Shown here: piece after piece, positions 26,315-36,267 of the stretch
Position numbering within the stretch: position 1 is the first letter of the stretch
Layout: every line of letters begins with the position of its first letter
DNA from: Bradyrhizobium iriomotense
GTDB lineage: Bacteria; Pseudomonadota; Alphaproteobacteria; Rhizobiales; Xanthobacteraceae
NCBI RefSeq assembly: GCF_030160715.1
Contig: NZ_BSOW01000033.1
Coordinates: 1-64,000, forward strand
Direction of reading: 5' to 3'
DNA: 64,000 nt
Notes under the pieces: model-generated
What the model was told of the DNA's origin: nothing
Database searches by the model: none
Seen by the model: only the letters and a program-made list of their open reading frames with translations
Translations under genes and position numbers: made by a program

Positions 26315-26769
26315 TTTTCTCCATATCACGACGACCGTATTCCGAGCTGATAGCGAACAATGGCAGACACCGCGAAGACTTTGATAGCCAAAGCCTGGAA
26401 GAAGACGGGCATACGAAAAGCCTCGACGTGGCACGACCACCATCTATGCCGGCCATTCGATCCTTCTGTTGCCTTTCAAAATCATCTCGAGCTTACGACG
26501 AGTTACGTTATTGCCAAGCGTTCAGCTTGCCGCCCGGAGAGGCGATAAGACGCTCAAGCAGCGCTGCCGGAAACGGCGTTCGGCGGCCCGCGTCTTGATT
26601 GGCCCCGTCTGGCACTTGTAATTGTGCATCTAGCGACACAATTCAGCGCGTCCCCTGCCGAGGCATACCGCGCTTGTCCTCCGATCACGGCGGTTAGCTC
26701 GGCTTCCTCGCTAATTCCCCGTAGGCGTTAGGGCTTCGATGTCCCCTGGCGCGATATCCGCGACTAACA

Positions 26770-29700
26770 TCACAAGGGGGTTGCCATCTCAAGATATCTG
26801 CAGAAAGCATTGGCAAGTTGCATTTGCCTTGGCGTTCGGCACTCAGCTTCAAAGACGCGTGGCGAGGCAACTACAACACAGATGCACTTGGCCCTTGAGG
26901 TCGCGACGTTAAGGCGATTGGCACTGTAAAGAAATTCCATACCGCGTGGAGCGTCGAGATGGCTCGATGTGGTCACGGAATAGATGACGATCGGAGCCTC
27001 CTGTCCTTGAAACTTGTCGACCGTGCCAATACGCCCACCGGGTATTCGCTCCTGCAACTCGAACACCTGAGCGTTATAGGGCGCGATGATCAGGATATCC
27101 TCGAGCTTAATGATGGCCTCGGCGCCATCTCGATCGACCCAAGTCGTGCCACTATCCAGGATATTGGTCACGAGCTCACGAATGGCGTCGGCTTCCTCTC
27201 GCGAGGAGTTCTGGTTGCCGGAATGCTCGATCGGAAGATAGCGAAGCCCCGCCCCTACCAGCCGCCCTGGTGACCTGATCTGTTGCCTCTCCAGACCTGG
27301 TCGAGAAAACAACCTGCCCTCGTAAAAGAGCTCCGAATTGAACGCGCAGATTTCGGGATGTAGCCGCCAGGTCTCCGGCAGGAACAAGCCCCGATCGGCT
27401 GGAATAGTGGCATGCGAGCCAAGGATGTGATCCAGCGCTGACGCCTCAGCGCCGTCCGGATGACTTCCTTGAATTGGTTGCTCAAGCTGCCGCGGATCAC
27501 CGAGCAGCACGATGCTCTTCGCTGATTGAGATACTGCAAGGACGTTTGCAAGGGACATTTGGGCAGCTTCATCGATGAAGAGGACGTCAACGCACTGCGA
27601 AGCGTCTGACCTGGCCCAGAACCAGGCGGTCGCGCCGCCGACCCGACCGGCGCCACTGAGCGCGTCGAGGAATTCGTCATTGTCCTTGAGGAAAGTTAAA
27701 CTGGGTAAGTCATCCTCATCGTCGGATACCTTTTGCACGCACTGTATGACCTGCTTCTCTGCCCTGGCCGCCTTGATCACCTCATCAAGCAGGTTGCGGA
27801 TGACCTTGTGGCTGTTTGCCGTGATACCAATCCGCTTTCCCTCCTTTGCCAGGGCGCAGATCATACGGGCGCCCGTAAAGGTTTTTCCTGCTCCTGGAGG
27901 CCCTTGCAGAGGGAAAATGCTCTGATCGAGAGTAAGCCCCGCCCGTATTGCGGTGGCGAGCGTGGATTCACCATCTTGTTGAAGCGGCAGTCCCCGGAGG
28001 CGTGGCGCCATAGCCTGGATCAGATCTCGGCCTGCACGGTAGTCGCCGTTCCCCTCGATGCCGTGACTTGCCACATATTCGCCGAGCCGCACCACGGCCT
28101 CGGCAAGCACCTGAGTGTCGACAAAGCTGTGGGCGAAGATTGCCGTAGGATGAACATCCGCGGTATCCTTACGCTTCTTGATATCAATCGTTCGCTCTTC
28201 GAGTGATATCGCCGTGACATTTCCAAACTTCTCGCCTCCGAGGCTGCGTAGATCGTCACCCGTCCGGATGTCGGTATCCTGCGGGGCAAACCGGTAACGA
28301 TGGATGGGTGCCTTGGCCGTTCCGCCTGCCTCCCCAACAAATGCCAAGTCCGCAAGGCCGCTGCGCTCGTGCAGGAGATCCTCGGCCGAAAGATCCCTCA
28401 GCCTAAAATACTCCCACCATACGGCTTTCTTCTCGCGACCGTGCCAATCCAGCATGGACGCAAGCAGCCATCGCGCCTTCTGCTCCTCTGTCCGCTCATT
28501 TGCGTCATCCGGGACGCCTTCGAGGAGCTGAGCCGCGAGCGCAGCCACTTTCTGTTGCCATGCGTCCAGCTCGGGACTGACTTCAACCGTCACCGCGCCT
28601 GGACGATCGATTGTCGCCCCCTTTGCGATTTGGTCGGCCCGAAGGGCCTCAAGCCAGCGTCGCAACGCTTCCGTGGACGCGCAGTCGTCACGATTATAGC
28701 CTTTGACAGCGACCTTATCTTCTTCTGGAATCCCTTCCGGATCGGCCATCTCCAGCCGCGCCTGGGTCCTGGCTAGGACTGCCCCGACCAGCTCCAGAGG
28801 GACGCATCGACCGAATCCGTAGAGCGGTTCGAGCTTCTTGATAGAATAGCTTTCGACGCTGGCGCGAATTGCGTGGCGTACCACCGAATAGAGATCAACG
28901 AACACTTCCCCGCGCAGAAGGTTGTCCACCTCATTCTCGCGCGTCGCATATCGCCCCATGAGCCGCTTGAGCGCAGCCGGCTCGTACGGAGCGAAGTGAT
29001 AAATATGAAGATTGGGGTGGACCTTCTGCCGTTCCGTAACAAAATCGATGAAACGCTCGAAAGCTATCCTCTCTTCGTGGCGAGTAGACGCCCAATCACC
29101 GGTATACTGCCAGCTCCCCCTCTCATCTGCGTAGAGATATCCAAACAGGAACTCGAGCCCGGCATCACCGACAAACGGATCCCCCTCGAAGTCGAAAAAG
29201 ATGTCGCCTGCTGACGGCTCCGGGAGACGATAGAGCCCAAAGTTCGGCTCAAGCGGCAAGACTTCGTGCAACATTGCATCTGCGATCCGCCCCTCGACCT
29301 GAATTCGCGCCTGTTCACGAACCTTCTCATAACTGTGAGTGGCACCGCGATCTGGCCTCCAGGGCAGAGGCATTGGCAAGGCGGCTAGCGCGGCCATCGT
29401 ACCGACACCGTGCTTCTCAAATTCTCCGATCTGAGACTTGCTGATACCGGCGACGAGCGACATATGATCGTCCGCGCGCCTCTTTTCGTCACAGTGCCGG
29501 CGCCATCTGCAGACGTCGCAGTGCTCAATGGGTTCAGGGTAGGCGCTTGTAGCTGCCGGCGTAGCTACCGCACGCTCCAAGCTACCTCTAACGTGTCGAT
29601 AGTAGGCCGCGTAGTCGGCGACTCGATATACTTCCGGTTCGAAATTTGTTCCCGGCGTCACGACACAAGCGGAAACGACAGCTGCTCCCTGCATGTTCGC

Positions 29701-30165
29701 TAGCAGATCGGAATAAAGGCTGATCTGAAGGATCGTATTGCCTTTGGTTTCCCTGGCGAGCTTCGTATCCGTAACCTCGTAGGACCACGCACCGAATTTG
29801 CTCGGCGTTTCCACGCGGCGCAAAATGTCGGCTCGACCGTTCCAGTTGCCAACCTGGAGAGCGCCCTGAGCGATGACAGCGTCGCCGCGTTCCATGGCCT
29901 CGAGCGTGGCAGTCAGCGCCGCATTGTCGACGCCGATTCCGTCGATCAAGATGACTGGCAAACCGCTTGATTTCAGATGGTCTATAAAGCCCTGCTCATG
30001 CTCAGATCCCCGCGCGGCTAGCGTCTCAAGGACAGGATCCCAGATCTTCGGCTTGGCCAATTCACCGTTGGCAACCTTAAGATCGAGGTTTGTCAGGTAG
30101 CGGCAGTTCAAGTGGCCGAGGAGATCGCGCGCGCTAAGGCTGAGCTTGACTCCAATCTTCTGCAT
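26770..30165 (-). CDS. RecB/Cas4-like nuclease fused to SF1 helicase (TM0106/Dna2-like)
   Basis: 1131 aa. The N-terminal nuclease has Cys at residue 21, GRADI near 112, YEVTDTKLA near 131 (the D...DxK core of PD-(D/E)XK enzymes) and HCDVCRWRRHC near 220, together a Cas4/AddB-like iron-sulphur nuclease. An RNase H-like domain follows (FFDFEGDPF near 325, ending NRDDCASTEALRRWLE). The C-terminal SF1 helicase has Walker A GPPGAGKT near 758, Walker B FIDEAAQMS near 865, GDPRQLEQP and TVDKFQGQEAPIVIYS. This is the layout of bifunctional RecB nuclease/helicases. It is the last gene of the TerB-BrxD-helicase operon, 29 bp after the helicase gene. It probably degrades or processes DNA for that system. 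Confidence 0.85.
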   Translation of the reverse strand: MQKIGVKLSLSARDLLGHLNCRYLTNLDLKVANGELAKPKIWDPVLETLAARGSEHEQGFIDHLKSSGLPVILIDGIGVDNAALTATLEAMERGDAVIAQGALQVGNWNGRADILRRVETPSKFGAWSYEVTDTKLARETKGNTILQISLYSDLLANMQGAAVVSACVVTPGTNFEPEVYRVADYAAYYRHVRGSLERAVATPAATSAYPEPIEHCDVCRWRRHCDEKRRADDHMSLVAGISKSQIGEFEKHGVGTMAALAALPMPLPWRPDRGATHSYEKVREQARIQVEGRIADAMLHEVLPLEPNFGLYRLPEPSAGDIFFDFEGDPFVGDAGLEFLFGYLYADERGSWQYTGDWASTRHEERIAFERFIDFVTERQKVHPNLHIYHFAPYEPAALKRLMGRYATRENEVDNLLRGEVFVDLYSVVRHAIRASVESYSIKKLEPLYGFGRCVPLELVGAVLARTQARLEMADPEGIPEEDKVAVKGYNRDDCASTEALRRWLEALRADQIAKGATIDRPGAVTVEVSPELDAWQQKVAALAAQLLEGVPDDANERTEEQKARWLLASMLDWHGREKKAVWWEYFRLRDLSAEDLLHERSGLADLAFVGEAGGTAKAPIHRYRFAPQDTDIRTGDDLRSLGGEKFGNVTAISLEERTIDIKKRKDTADVHPTAIFAHSFVDTQVLAEAVVRLGEYVASHGIEGNGDYRAGRDLIQAMAPRLRGLPLQQDGESTLATAIRAGLTLDQSIFPLQGPPGAGKTFTGARMICALAKEGKRIGITANSHKVIRNLLDEVIKAARAEKQVIQCVQKVSDDEDDLPSLTFLKDNDEFLDALSGAGRVGGATAWFWARSDASQCVDVLFIDEAAQMSLANVLAVSQSAKSIVLLGDPRQLEQPIQGSHPDGAEASALDHILGSHATIPADRGLFLPETWRLHPEICAFNSELFYEGRLFSRPGLERQQIRSPGRLVGAGLRYLPIEHSGNQNSSREEADAIRELVTNILDSGTTWVDRDGAEAIIKLEDILIIAPYNAQVFELQERIPGGRIGTVDKFQGQEAPIVIYSVTTSSHLDAPRGMEFLYSANRLNVATSRAKCICVVVASPRVFEAECRTPRQMQLANAFCRYLEMATPL

Positions 30166-30194
30166 TATCCCTCATCACCATCTTGAAAGCTGCG

Positions 30195-32429
30195 TCAGAG
30201 CTCTCTTGCAATCTCCGATATATTGCCCAGCTCCGCAGCGTTTTGTCTAGTCCATAGGGTCCGAGCCAAGGCAAGCGGCACCTGGTCCCGAAATTTGCCG
30301 GCTGCGATATTTTCAACGAAGTCGGAAACCTGGATCGCTCTGGAGCGATCAACTGAACTGAGCCGCCTCAATTTCGGCAAAGCCTCGGCCTCCGTCGTCT
30401 TGGCAAGGGTCAGCCCAAGGTCATGGACTTGAACTGGAAGCCCAGCCATAGCTGCGGCAGCCCCAAACACCGCCGTCGCCTGAGAACCGCGCCAGAGAAA
30501 AAGATGTAGATCCCGCTCTTCTTCGATAACCCTTCGCTTGTCGAGCTCGAACTTGCGGAACGTTTCCCGCCCTTCGGCCAAAAGCTCTTTCGCCTTGTCG
30601 TCAAGATACGGCGGCTCATCGGTGGACAGATAGACGTTCCGCATTTCGGCGGCCAGACGGTCGTGCAGACGCTCGCCGTCGGCGCGTTCGAATCGGGGCA
30701 CGACCCCACCCGGGTGGGGGGCCACGAAGAGCGTATTCGTCCTTTCGTCTACGTCGTTAACGATCCACCTGCGGCCTGCAAATACGACGAGGCCATCCTT
30801 ATGGACCGGGAACGATATCGGCAAAGTCCCGAGCGTCTTGCCCTCGATTGTCAATCGCCACTCTTCCGCGGACTCGAAGACGGCGAAGAAACTTCGTGAT
30901 TGAACCGTGTGCTCTCCCTTCTCGGCAAGCATGATGAGCCCATCATTCGACTGCTCAATCAAGCGGATCGCGTCCGACGCCAGATGGCGAAGGAGGTCAG
31001 CGAATTCGTTCACGGATATCGCGGCGAAAGGGCCAGGGCCGCACAGCAAGTCATACAAGGGCCGTGCTCTTATCCCGCCCCGTTCGGCTATCACAGACAG
31101 GATCTGGTGAATCAGGCTCGAGGCCACCTCTGGAATCTGGCCGGCCGGCTCGACAAACTTGTCCAACAGCAACTGGATGACCGCCACCGATCGGATCGTG
31201 TTCGGTCTTAACCGGTCGATCAAACCGGATTTTCGGTCGATGTTCGGCTCGCGCACGTAGATACGAAGAACGGATGGCACACCCCTCCTTCGTCCGGTTC
31301 TACCGAGCCGCTGCTTTAGAGAAGACAACGAGCGAGGAGCACCGATCTGGGCTACGGACTTCACTGAACCGATGTCAACGCCCAGCTCCAGAGTTGAGGT
31401 ACAAATCGCTGTCGTCGGCAGCTTTCCATCCTTGAGGCGGTCCTCCAGCTCTTCCCGCAGCGTCTTGGAAAGGCTGCCGTGATGCGGGAAGAACTCGTTT
31501 GGCACATCTGCCTTGTCAGACCGCCGCCTGAGCCGGTCAGCGGCCGACTCGACTGTGCGACGTGAGCCACCGAAAACGAGGTTGTTGGCACCGCGCAGGG
31601 TCTTGAACAGATGGTCAGCGATGTCGTCCAGCGCAATCCTGAATGACACCTGCTCGGCGTCGGCCCCACCCTCGGCATGATCGGGATCGTCAAGCTCTGG
31701 CGGCTCCACATAGCCACGTATTTGAAGCCTGAGTTCCGGAGAATCGGTCTTTGCTTCCAATATCTGGACCATCTCGGGCGCAGTCGGACGGAGCCATGTC
31801 GCCGCCTGGAAAAGATCACCAATGGTCGCGGACAGCCCGACGCGTCGCGCAGGCTGGGCTGACATCGCATCGATACGCCGCAGCAGACTTGCTAGATGAA
31901 GCCCTCTGGGCCCCTGAAGAAACGAGTGAACCTCATCGATGACCATGAAATCAGCCGACGAGAGCAGACGCTTCGCATCACTCGGGCGCCTGGTGAGCAT
32001 CGCCTCGATCGATTCCGGAGTGATGAGCGCAATTCCCTGTGGCTTAGATAGCGCCCTCTTCTTGTCTCCTTGCGGAGCGTCACCGTGCCACTTAACGACT
32101 GGGATCTCCATACTCGCGCAGAGTTCGTCGAGACGCTTGAACTGATCGTTGATCAAGGCCTTCAGCGGACTAATATACAGGACAGAAAATCCCAGCGCCC
32201 TTCTATCAGCGACCTGGGTTAGGATTGGTAGAAATGCGGCCTCCGTTTTTCCGGCGGCGGTCGCGGCGGCAATCAGAACATCGCGATCGCTGTCCAGAAC
32301 AGCGAGAATCGTGCGCGCCTGAATTTCGCGAAGCTCATCCCATCCCTGATCGTGGATCCATCGACGGATTGTCGGGTGGAGCCGGTGGTAAGCACCTTCA
32401 AGGGTTGAGTCGGAGGCTGGTGAGTTCAT
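30195..32429 (-). CDS. Lhr-like DEAD/DEAH helicase, BrxHI type
   Basis: 744 aa from the ATG at 32429, which has GGAGACGG upstream and overlaps the brxD-like gene by 32 bp. SF2 motifs are complete: AAATAAGKTEAAFLPIL near residue 60, FMVIDEVHSFLQGPRG near 164 (DEVH box), RRVGLSATIGD, CTSTLELGVDIGSVKSV and SLKQRLGRTGRRRG near 375. An Lhr-like C-terminal region follows. BrxHI-type helicases accompany BrxD in type 2 and type 6 BREX loci, and the adjacency here supports that assignment. Its role is probably nucleic acid remodelling with BrxD. Confidence 0.82.
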   Translation of the reverse strand: MNSPASDSTLEGAYHRLHPTIRRWIHDQGWDELREIQARTILAVLDSDRDVLIAAATAAGKTEAAFLPILTQVADRRALGFSVLYISPLKALINDQFKRLDELCASMEIPVVKWHGDAPQGDKKRALSKPQGIALITPESIEAMLTRRPSDAKRLLSSADFMVIDEVHSFLQGPRGLHLASLLRRIDAMSAQPARRVGLSATIGDLFQAATWLRPTAPEMVQILEAKTDSPELRLQIRGYVEPPELDDPDHAEGGADAEQVSFRIALDDIADHLFKTLRGANNLVFGGSRRTVESAADRLRRRSDKADVPNEFFPHHGSLSKTLREELEDRLKDGKLPTTAICTSTLELGVDIGSVKSVAQIGAPRSLSSLKQRLGRTGRRRGVPSVLRIYVREPNIDRKSGLIDRLRPNTIRSVAVIQLLLDKFVEPAGQIPEVASSLIHQILSVIAERGGIRARPLYDLLCGPGPFAAISVNEFADLLRHLASDAIRLIEQSNDGLIMLAEKGEHTVQSRSFFAVFESAEEWRLTIEGKTLGTLPISFPVHKDGLVVFAGRRWIVNDVDERTNTLFVAPHPGGVVPRFERADGERLHDRLAAEMRNVYLSTDEPPYLDDKAKELLAEGRETFRKFELDKRRVIEEERDLHLFLWRGSQATAVFGAAAAMAGLPVQVHDLGLTLAKTTEAEALPKLRRLSSVDRSRAIQVSDFVENIAAGKFRDQVPLALARTLWTRQNAAELGNISEIAREL

Positions 32430-33711
32430 CGCCGTCTCCACTCTCTTCGGCTGGTTCCACATCGTCCGGGGCGTCTGGAGCAATTGAGATGCGGTCGAGA
32501 AGCTCCTGCCACCTGGCACCAGGGTTCTGTTCGAGGACGGCGAGCATTTGCACGAATGCTTTCACAGTCGAGCGCGGCGTTTGGAAGTACGACTCTCCGA
32601 TCTTGCGGTTGCAATACTCCATGAACGCAGTCAGCGCCTCGTCGGGCACCAGGAACTTCGAGGGATCTCCGCTTGCGAAGACCATCCGGATGTTGCTGAG
32701 CAAGATCAGAAGGTCTTCCGGAGTCAGCCTTTGCAGACGGATTACCGGCCCCGAGAAATCAACAAGTCCGCCACTTGCAAAACTGTTTTCGGCCAGCCTG
32801 GATTGCAACGCCTCGTAGCTGAACACGCCTCGGCGCGTATCCAGCAGGAAGTCCGGCGTACCGCACATGACGAAACCAATTCCTGAAGTCGTGCCCTGAA
32901 GTGAATCGTTCACGATGTCAAGAAGCTGCTCATAGTTCTGCTTTCGGGATTGAGCGTTCTGAAGCTTGTAAATATGGGCCATTTCATCAAACATGACCAA
33001 CAACCCAGCATAGCCTGCAAGTCGCACGAGGCAGCCTAGACACTTGAGAGATTCATACACGTTCTCGTCGTCGATGATGCTTCTGACGCCAAGGTCCCGT
33101 CTTGCATCTGTCTTGGTCGAATACTCGGCGCGGAGCCAACGGATGGCAGCTTCCTTCAGAGCACTATTGGACTCCTCGCTTCCACGCCAATAGGCTTTCA
33201 GCACTGTGGCGAAGTCGTAACCTCCCGCGAATTGAGTGACGGCCTCCAACTTCCGATCGATGACATTTTCGACGGCCGCCCCCTTTTCCTCAGCCTCCTT
33301 CACCGCATCCATGACGAGACGTTCGGTAATGCTTTGGAGCGCACCTCCTTCCGGCTTGTTGCGGGTCGACATGTTGTTGACGGCCTCCGCATAGAGCGCG
33401 CGTGCCTGACCACTACTGGCATGAATACGCCGGTTGGGAGACAGATCGGCATGCATTGTCACGCAACGCTTCTCAAGGGCTATGAGACGCACAACCCCCG
33501 CGAAGAACGTTTTTCCGGCACCATAGTCACCGATTACGAATCTGACGGCGGCCCCGCCATCTGCGATCCTGTCGATATCGCGCACCAGCGCACCGATTTC
33601 TCCTGCGCGACCGACCTGGATATGTGGCAAGCCAAGACGAGGGACGACGCCTGCGGAAAGAGCCTGAATTATCGTATCCCGTTCTCTGGGCTTAATCGAC
33701 TTCTTGGTCAT
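32398..33711 (-). CDS. brxD: BrxD family ATP-binding protein (DUF2791)
   Basis: 437 aa. It opens with IIQALSAGVVPRLGLPHIQV then GRAGEIGALVRDIDRIADGG, the diagnostic BrxD start. Walker A is FVIGDYGAGKTFFAGVV near residue 64, followed by HADLSPNRRIHASSGQA; Walker B is GLLVMFDEMAHIY near residue 240. BrxD is the AAA ATPase found in BREX types 2 and 6 and in related islands. Here no pglX, pglZ or brxC is present, so it belongs to another system. It overlaps the TerB-like gene by ATGA, so the proteins are made in step. Confidence 0.87.
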   Translation of the reverse strand: MTKKSIKPRERDTIIQALSAGVVPRLGLPHIQVGRAGEIGALVRDIDRIADGGAAVRFVIGDYGAGKTFFAGVVRLIALEKRCVTMHADLSPNRRIHASSGQARALYAEAVNNMSTRNKPEGGALQSITERLVMDAVKEAEEKGAAVENVIDRKLEAVTQFAGGYDFATVLKAYWRGSEESNSALKEAAIRWLRAEYSTKTDARRDLGVRSIIDDENVYESLKCLGCLVRLAGYAGLLVMFDEMAHIYKLQNAQSRKQNYEQLLDIVNDSLQGTTSGIGFVMCGTPDFLLDTRRGVFSYEALQSRLAENSFASGGLVDFSGPVIRLQRLTPEDLLILLSNIRMVFASGDPSKFLVPDEALTAFMEYCNRKIGESYFQTPRSTVKAFVQMLAVLEQNPGARWQELLDRISIAPDAPDDVEPAEESGDGDELTSLRLNP

Positions 33712-36089
33712 GCAGCCTTATCTTTCATTTCCGAGATGCGCCCGCGCAGATGGGGGGCTAGCACCACCTCTTCGCCGTCTTCAATCAATGCGTCATCAAA
33801 ACACTCAAAGGACCAATCGTTGATACGCTCGATAGCTCCGTCGGGGAGCAATCGCATGTCCCTTGCGTGGCGGTCGAACTCAGATCGGGTCATTGACCCA
33901 CGTTGTTCGAGCAGTTGTACGAGCTCACTGTGCGGTCCGTCCAACCCCTGCAGCGCGATCTTCTCATCGCGCTCGGACGTCGGCGGCTGGTCCGTTTCTT
34001 CGCTGAAAATATCTGACAATAGTGCAGATACAGCCTCGGTCTCCCGGCGTGTCCGAGCAAGCTTGGCGGCGTCAATGTTTATGCCCTCGCCAGATGCAAG
34101 CTCAAGCGGCGAGTTGACCGGCTCCTTCGGGATGCGGATTCCTGCACTCCGCGCTTCCTCGCTGATAGATACTGGCTCATCTGTCCTTTCTGCAGTTGCC
34201 TGATGAAGGTTCTGATAGACAGCCTCCCGTGGAAGGCCGAGAGTTCTGTGCAGCCGTTCCAGGAATTTAACCTCGCCGACGTCGATACTCCCGTCGCCCC
34301 CTACCACGGCAACAGCTGCGTCCGCGATAGCCTGCCGTTCAGCTTCCCCTACTTCCGCGAGCTTACGGAATACGCGAGTTTGTTTGGGGGGACTGTTAAA
34401 GGCTGTGACGGCGAAGGCAATCAGGCGAGCTTGCTCGACACCGGACAGGTCAGGCGTGGCACGGATTCTGTTGATGGTCCGCTGGACCTCTTCATAGCAA
34501 GCGTCTCCATCGGAGCCAGCTGCAAGAACCGCCACTTCGACCTGAGTTCTGGCGGCTCGAAAGGTTGCCCGAGCAGGATCGACGGGTCCACCATTCGCAG
34601 CCCTGAAAACAAACACCTGTTCGTCAGCACGAGGAATGCTGCTGCCATATCTCAGGTCCGGCTCGATAGCCACGTCGATCGCATCGAGCGCACGTCCCAG
34701 CACTTCGGCAGAAGTGGCGGGGATCTTTCCAATGGCCGGCACCTCAAAGCCAGCCATTTCAAAAATGTGCTGAGCTGTGGCGCTCCCACGACCCTGGGTT
34801 CCCAGTACGGTCTCGACCTGTCGGCGAAAGTCCGCGATCGCCTGCGAACCGGATTGCTGCCAGATATCGGCCGGCAATAGCCCCCTTGCCACGATGGAGT
34901 TGCGCAGATTTGGTTTACGCCCCACGAAGCGGCTGAAGGGATCCAGTTCGATCGTGCAATCCTCAACAAGGTTTCGCAAGGTATCGAGCTGTTTGGTCAG
35001 ACCTGATACGTCAGGATATTGTTCGTGCCGGCCGTGAATTGCGACGTTGAATGCACCGCTCGCAGCGCGATATTGGAGGGATATCCTTTGCTGCGTCTTT
35101 ACAGGGAGGCCGTTCGGATATCGCTCAGTAAAGCGCTTTGTCCACAGCGCAGCGAATTCGTCGAAGCAGCGCACGGCCGGTGTTCTGAGATGAGCATCCG
35201 GCATGGCCAAGACCCAGCGCAGAGCGTCATCTGCCGATGTCAGCGTTGGTGAATGAGCCAGTTTTGCGCCGAGATAGAGCCGCGTAGGGAGGTCCATGTC
35301 TGGGCCAGCGACGCGCTCTGGCGAAAGAGGCGGCAGATCAATACGGGCCGAAAGTTGAGCATTGGCGAGGTCGAGGAAATTATTGGCGTAGTGATGGAAC
35401 GACCCATTCGCGCCGTAGATTGCCAATAGCCTTTTTACCTCGTCGACCAACGATGCAGCGTCATCACCCTGCTCAACGAACATGCGATGCTCGAGGCCAT
35501 AGAAAAAGATGAAAACGAGGCCAATTCCATAAGCGGGGTCGCGCCTGCCTCCAAGCATCCAATCGAGGAACGCTCGACGGGCCGCGGGAGACATATCCGC
35601 ATAGGAAGGCCAATATGGCATCGAGCTTCCGCCGATATCCGCACGTTGAGCTTGAGCAGATAAATTGGGATTGATCGCGTATTGCGCGGTCACACCGCCG
35701 GGCACCGCAACGCCATCTCCAAGGTAGAAAAGGCCTCCCCCAATCTCGACATTTCCGAGCTTCACCCGCTCGTCTGCGCGGACCCATCGGGCCAATGTAC
35801 TGTTCTGACGAGAAGGATTTGTTTTGGCCGACAATGGGGGGACATTGATCTCGAATTCAGGCCCGCATGCGGGCACCTCGGCTGGCCCTCTCCGCGGTCC
35901 TACTCTGAAGATCGCGCGAATAGTGAGATAGATGCCGCCGCAGACGATTGCGATCGTTCCGAGGACGAGCACGTTCTCAACCACGAAGCGGTAGATGGCG
36001 ACCACAGCAGCGATCACCGCCCCCACAACGAGCATCAGGGCTTCGCCGCCTTGTGTAGATTTTCCCCGCCGCCGACCCATGCCAACCAT
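33708..36089 (-). CDS. TerB-domain membrane-anchored protein
   Basis: 793 aa. Two N-terminal membrane helices (LMLVVGAVIAAVVAIYRFVV and VLVLGTIAIVCGGIYLTIRA) are followed by a TerB-N domain (WVRADERVKLGNVEIGGGLF), a long linker, a central TerB-like helical core around residues 555-620 (EAERQAIADAAVAVVGGDGS then IDVGEVKFLERLHRTLGL, with an acidic metal-site-like GDGSIDVGE) and a TerB-C domain (RSEFDRHARDMRLLPDGAIE). TerB proteins are linked to metal sensing and to DNA-processing gene neighbourhoods. It is first in the operon and could anchor the BrxD-helicase-nuclease machinery at the membrane. ATG 36089 is chosen; 36080 is also possible. Confidence 0.8.
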   Translation of the reverse strand: MVGMGRRRGKSTQGGEALMLVVGAVIAAVVAIYRFVVENVLVLGTIAIVCGGIYLTIRAIFRVGPRRGPAEVPACGPEFEINVPPLSAKTNPSRQNSTLARWVRADERVKLGNVEIGGGLFYLGDGVAVPGGVTAQYAINPNLSAQAQRADIGGSSMPYWPSYADMSPAARRAFLDWMLGGRRDPAYGIGLVFIFFYGLEHRMFVEQGDDAASLVDEVKRLLAIYGANGSFHHYANNFLDLANAQLSARIDLPPLSPERVAGPDMDLPTRLYLGAKLAHSPTLTSADDALRWVLAMPDAHLRTPAVRCFDEFAALWTKRFTERYPNGLPVKTQQRISLQYRAASGAFNVAIHGRHEQYPDVSGLTKQLDTLRNLVEDCTIELDPFSRFVGRKPNLRNSIVARGLLPADIWQQSGSQAIADFRRQVETVLGTQGRGSATAQHIFEMAGFEVPAIGKIPATSAEVLGRALDAIDVAIEPDLRYGSSIPRADEQVFVFRAANGGPVDPARATFRAARTQVEVAVLAAGSDGDACYEEVQRTINRIRATPDLSGVEQARLIAFAVTAFNSPPKQTRVFRKLAEVGEAERQAIADAAVAVVGGDGSIDVGEVKFLERLHRTLGLPREAVYQNLHQATAERTDEPVSISEEARSAGIRIPKEPVNSPLELASGEGINIDAAKLARTRRETEAVSALLSDIFSEETDQPPTSERDEKIALQGLDGPHSELVQLLEQRGSMTRSEFDRHARDMRLLPDGAIERINDWSFECFDDALIEDGEEVVLAPHLRGRISEMKDKAA

Positions 36090-36169
36090 CAACCAGGCGT
36101 TTCAACGCCCGTTCAGCTCCCGGATTGACCTTCGCATGACCCGCGAACGGCGGCAAACAGTCTTACGAC

Positions 36170-36191
36170 TACCACAATATAATACCACAAT
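36170..36191 (-). promoter_or_regulatory. Tandem direct repeat upstream of the TerB-BrxD operon
   Basis: TACCACAAT occurs twice (36170-36178 and 36183-36191), 13 bp apart, about 80-100 bp before the TerB-like start. Read leftward the region contains GTATTATATTG, a possible -10 box between the repeats. It looks like a promoter with a tandem operator. The role is inferred. Confidence 0.45.
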
Positions 36192-36267
36192 CGATTGCCG
36201 GCCCCCTCCGCGCCAGACCACGTTCTATCAGCATCCAATATGAAACCACCCAACCAAAGGTCGCCCC

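Noticed and set aside
30195..33711. A complete BREX system
   Set aside because: Only BrxD- and BrxHI-type genes are present; no methyltransferase, PglZ or BrxC genes were found in the window.
33232..34203. Long rightward frame opposite the brxD and TerB-like genes
   Set aside because: It is antisense to genes with clear domain content and has no recognisable protein features.
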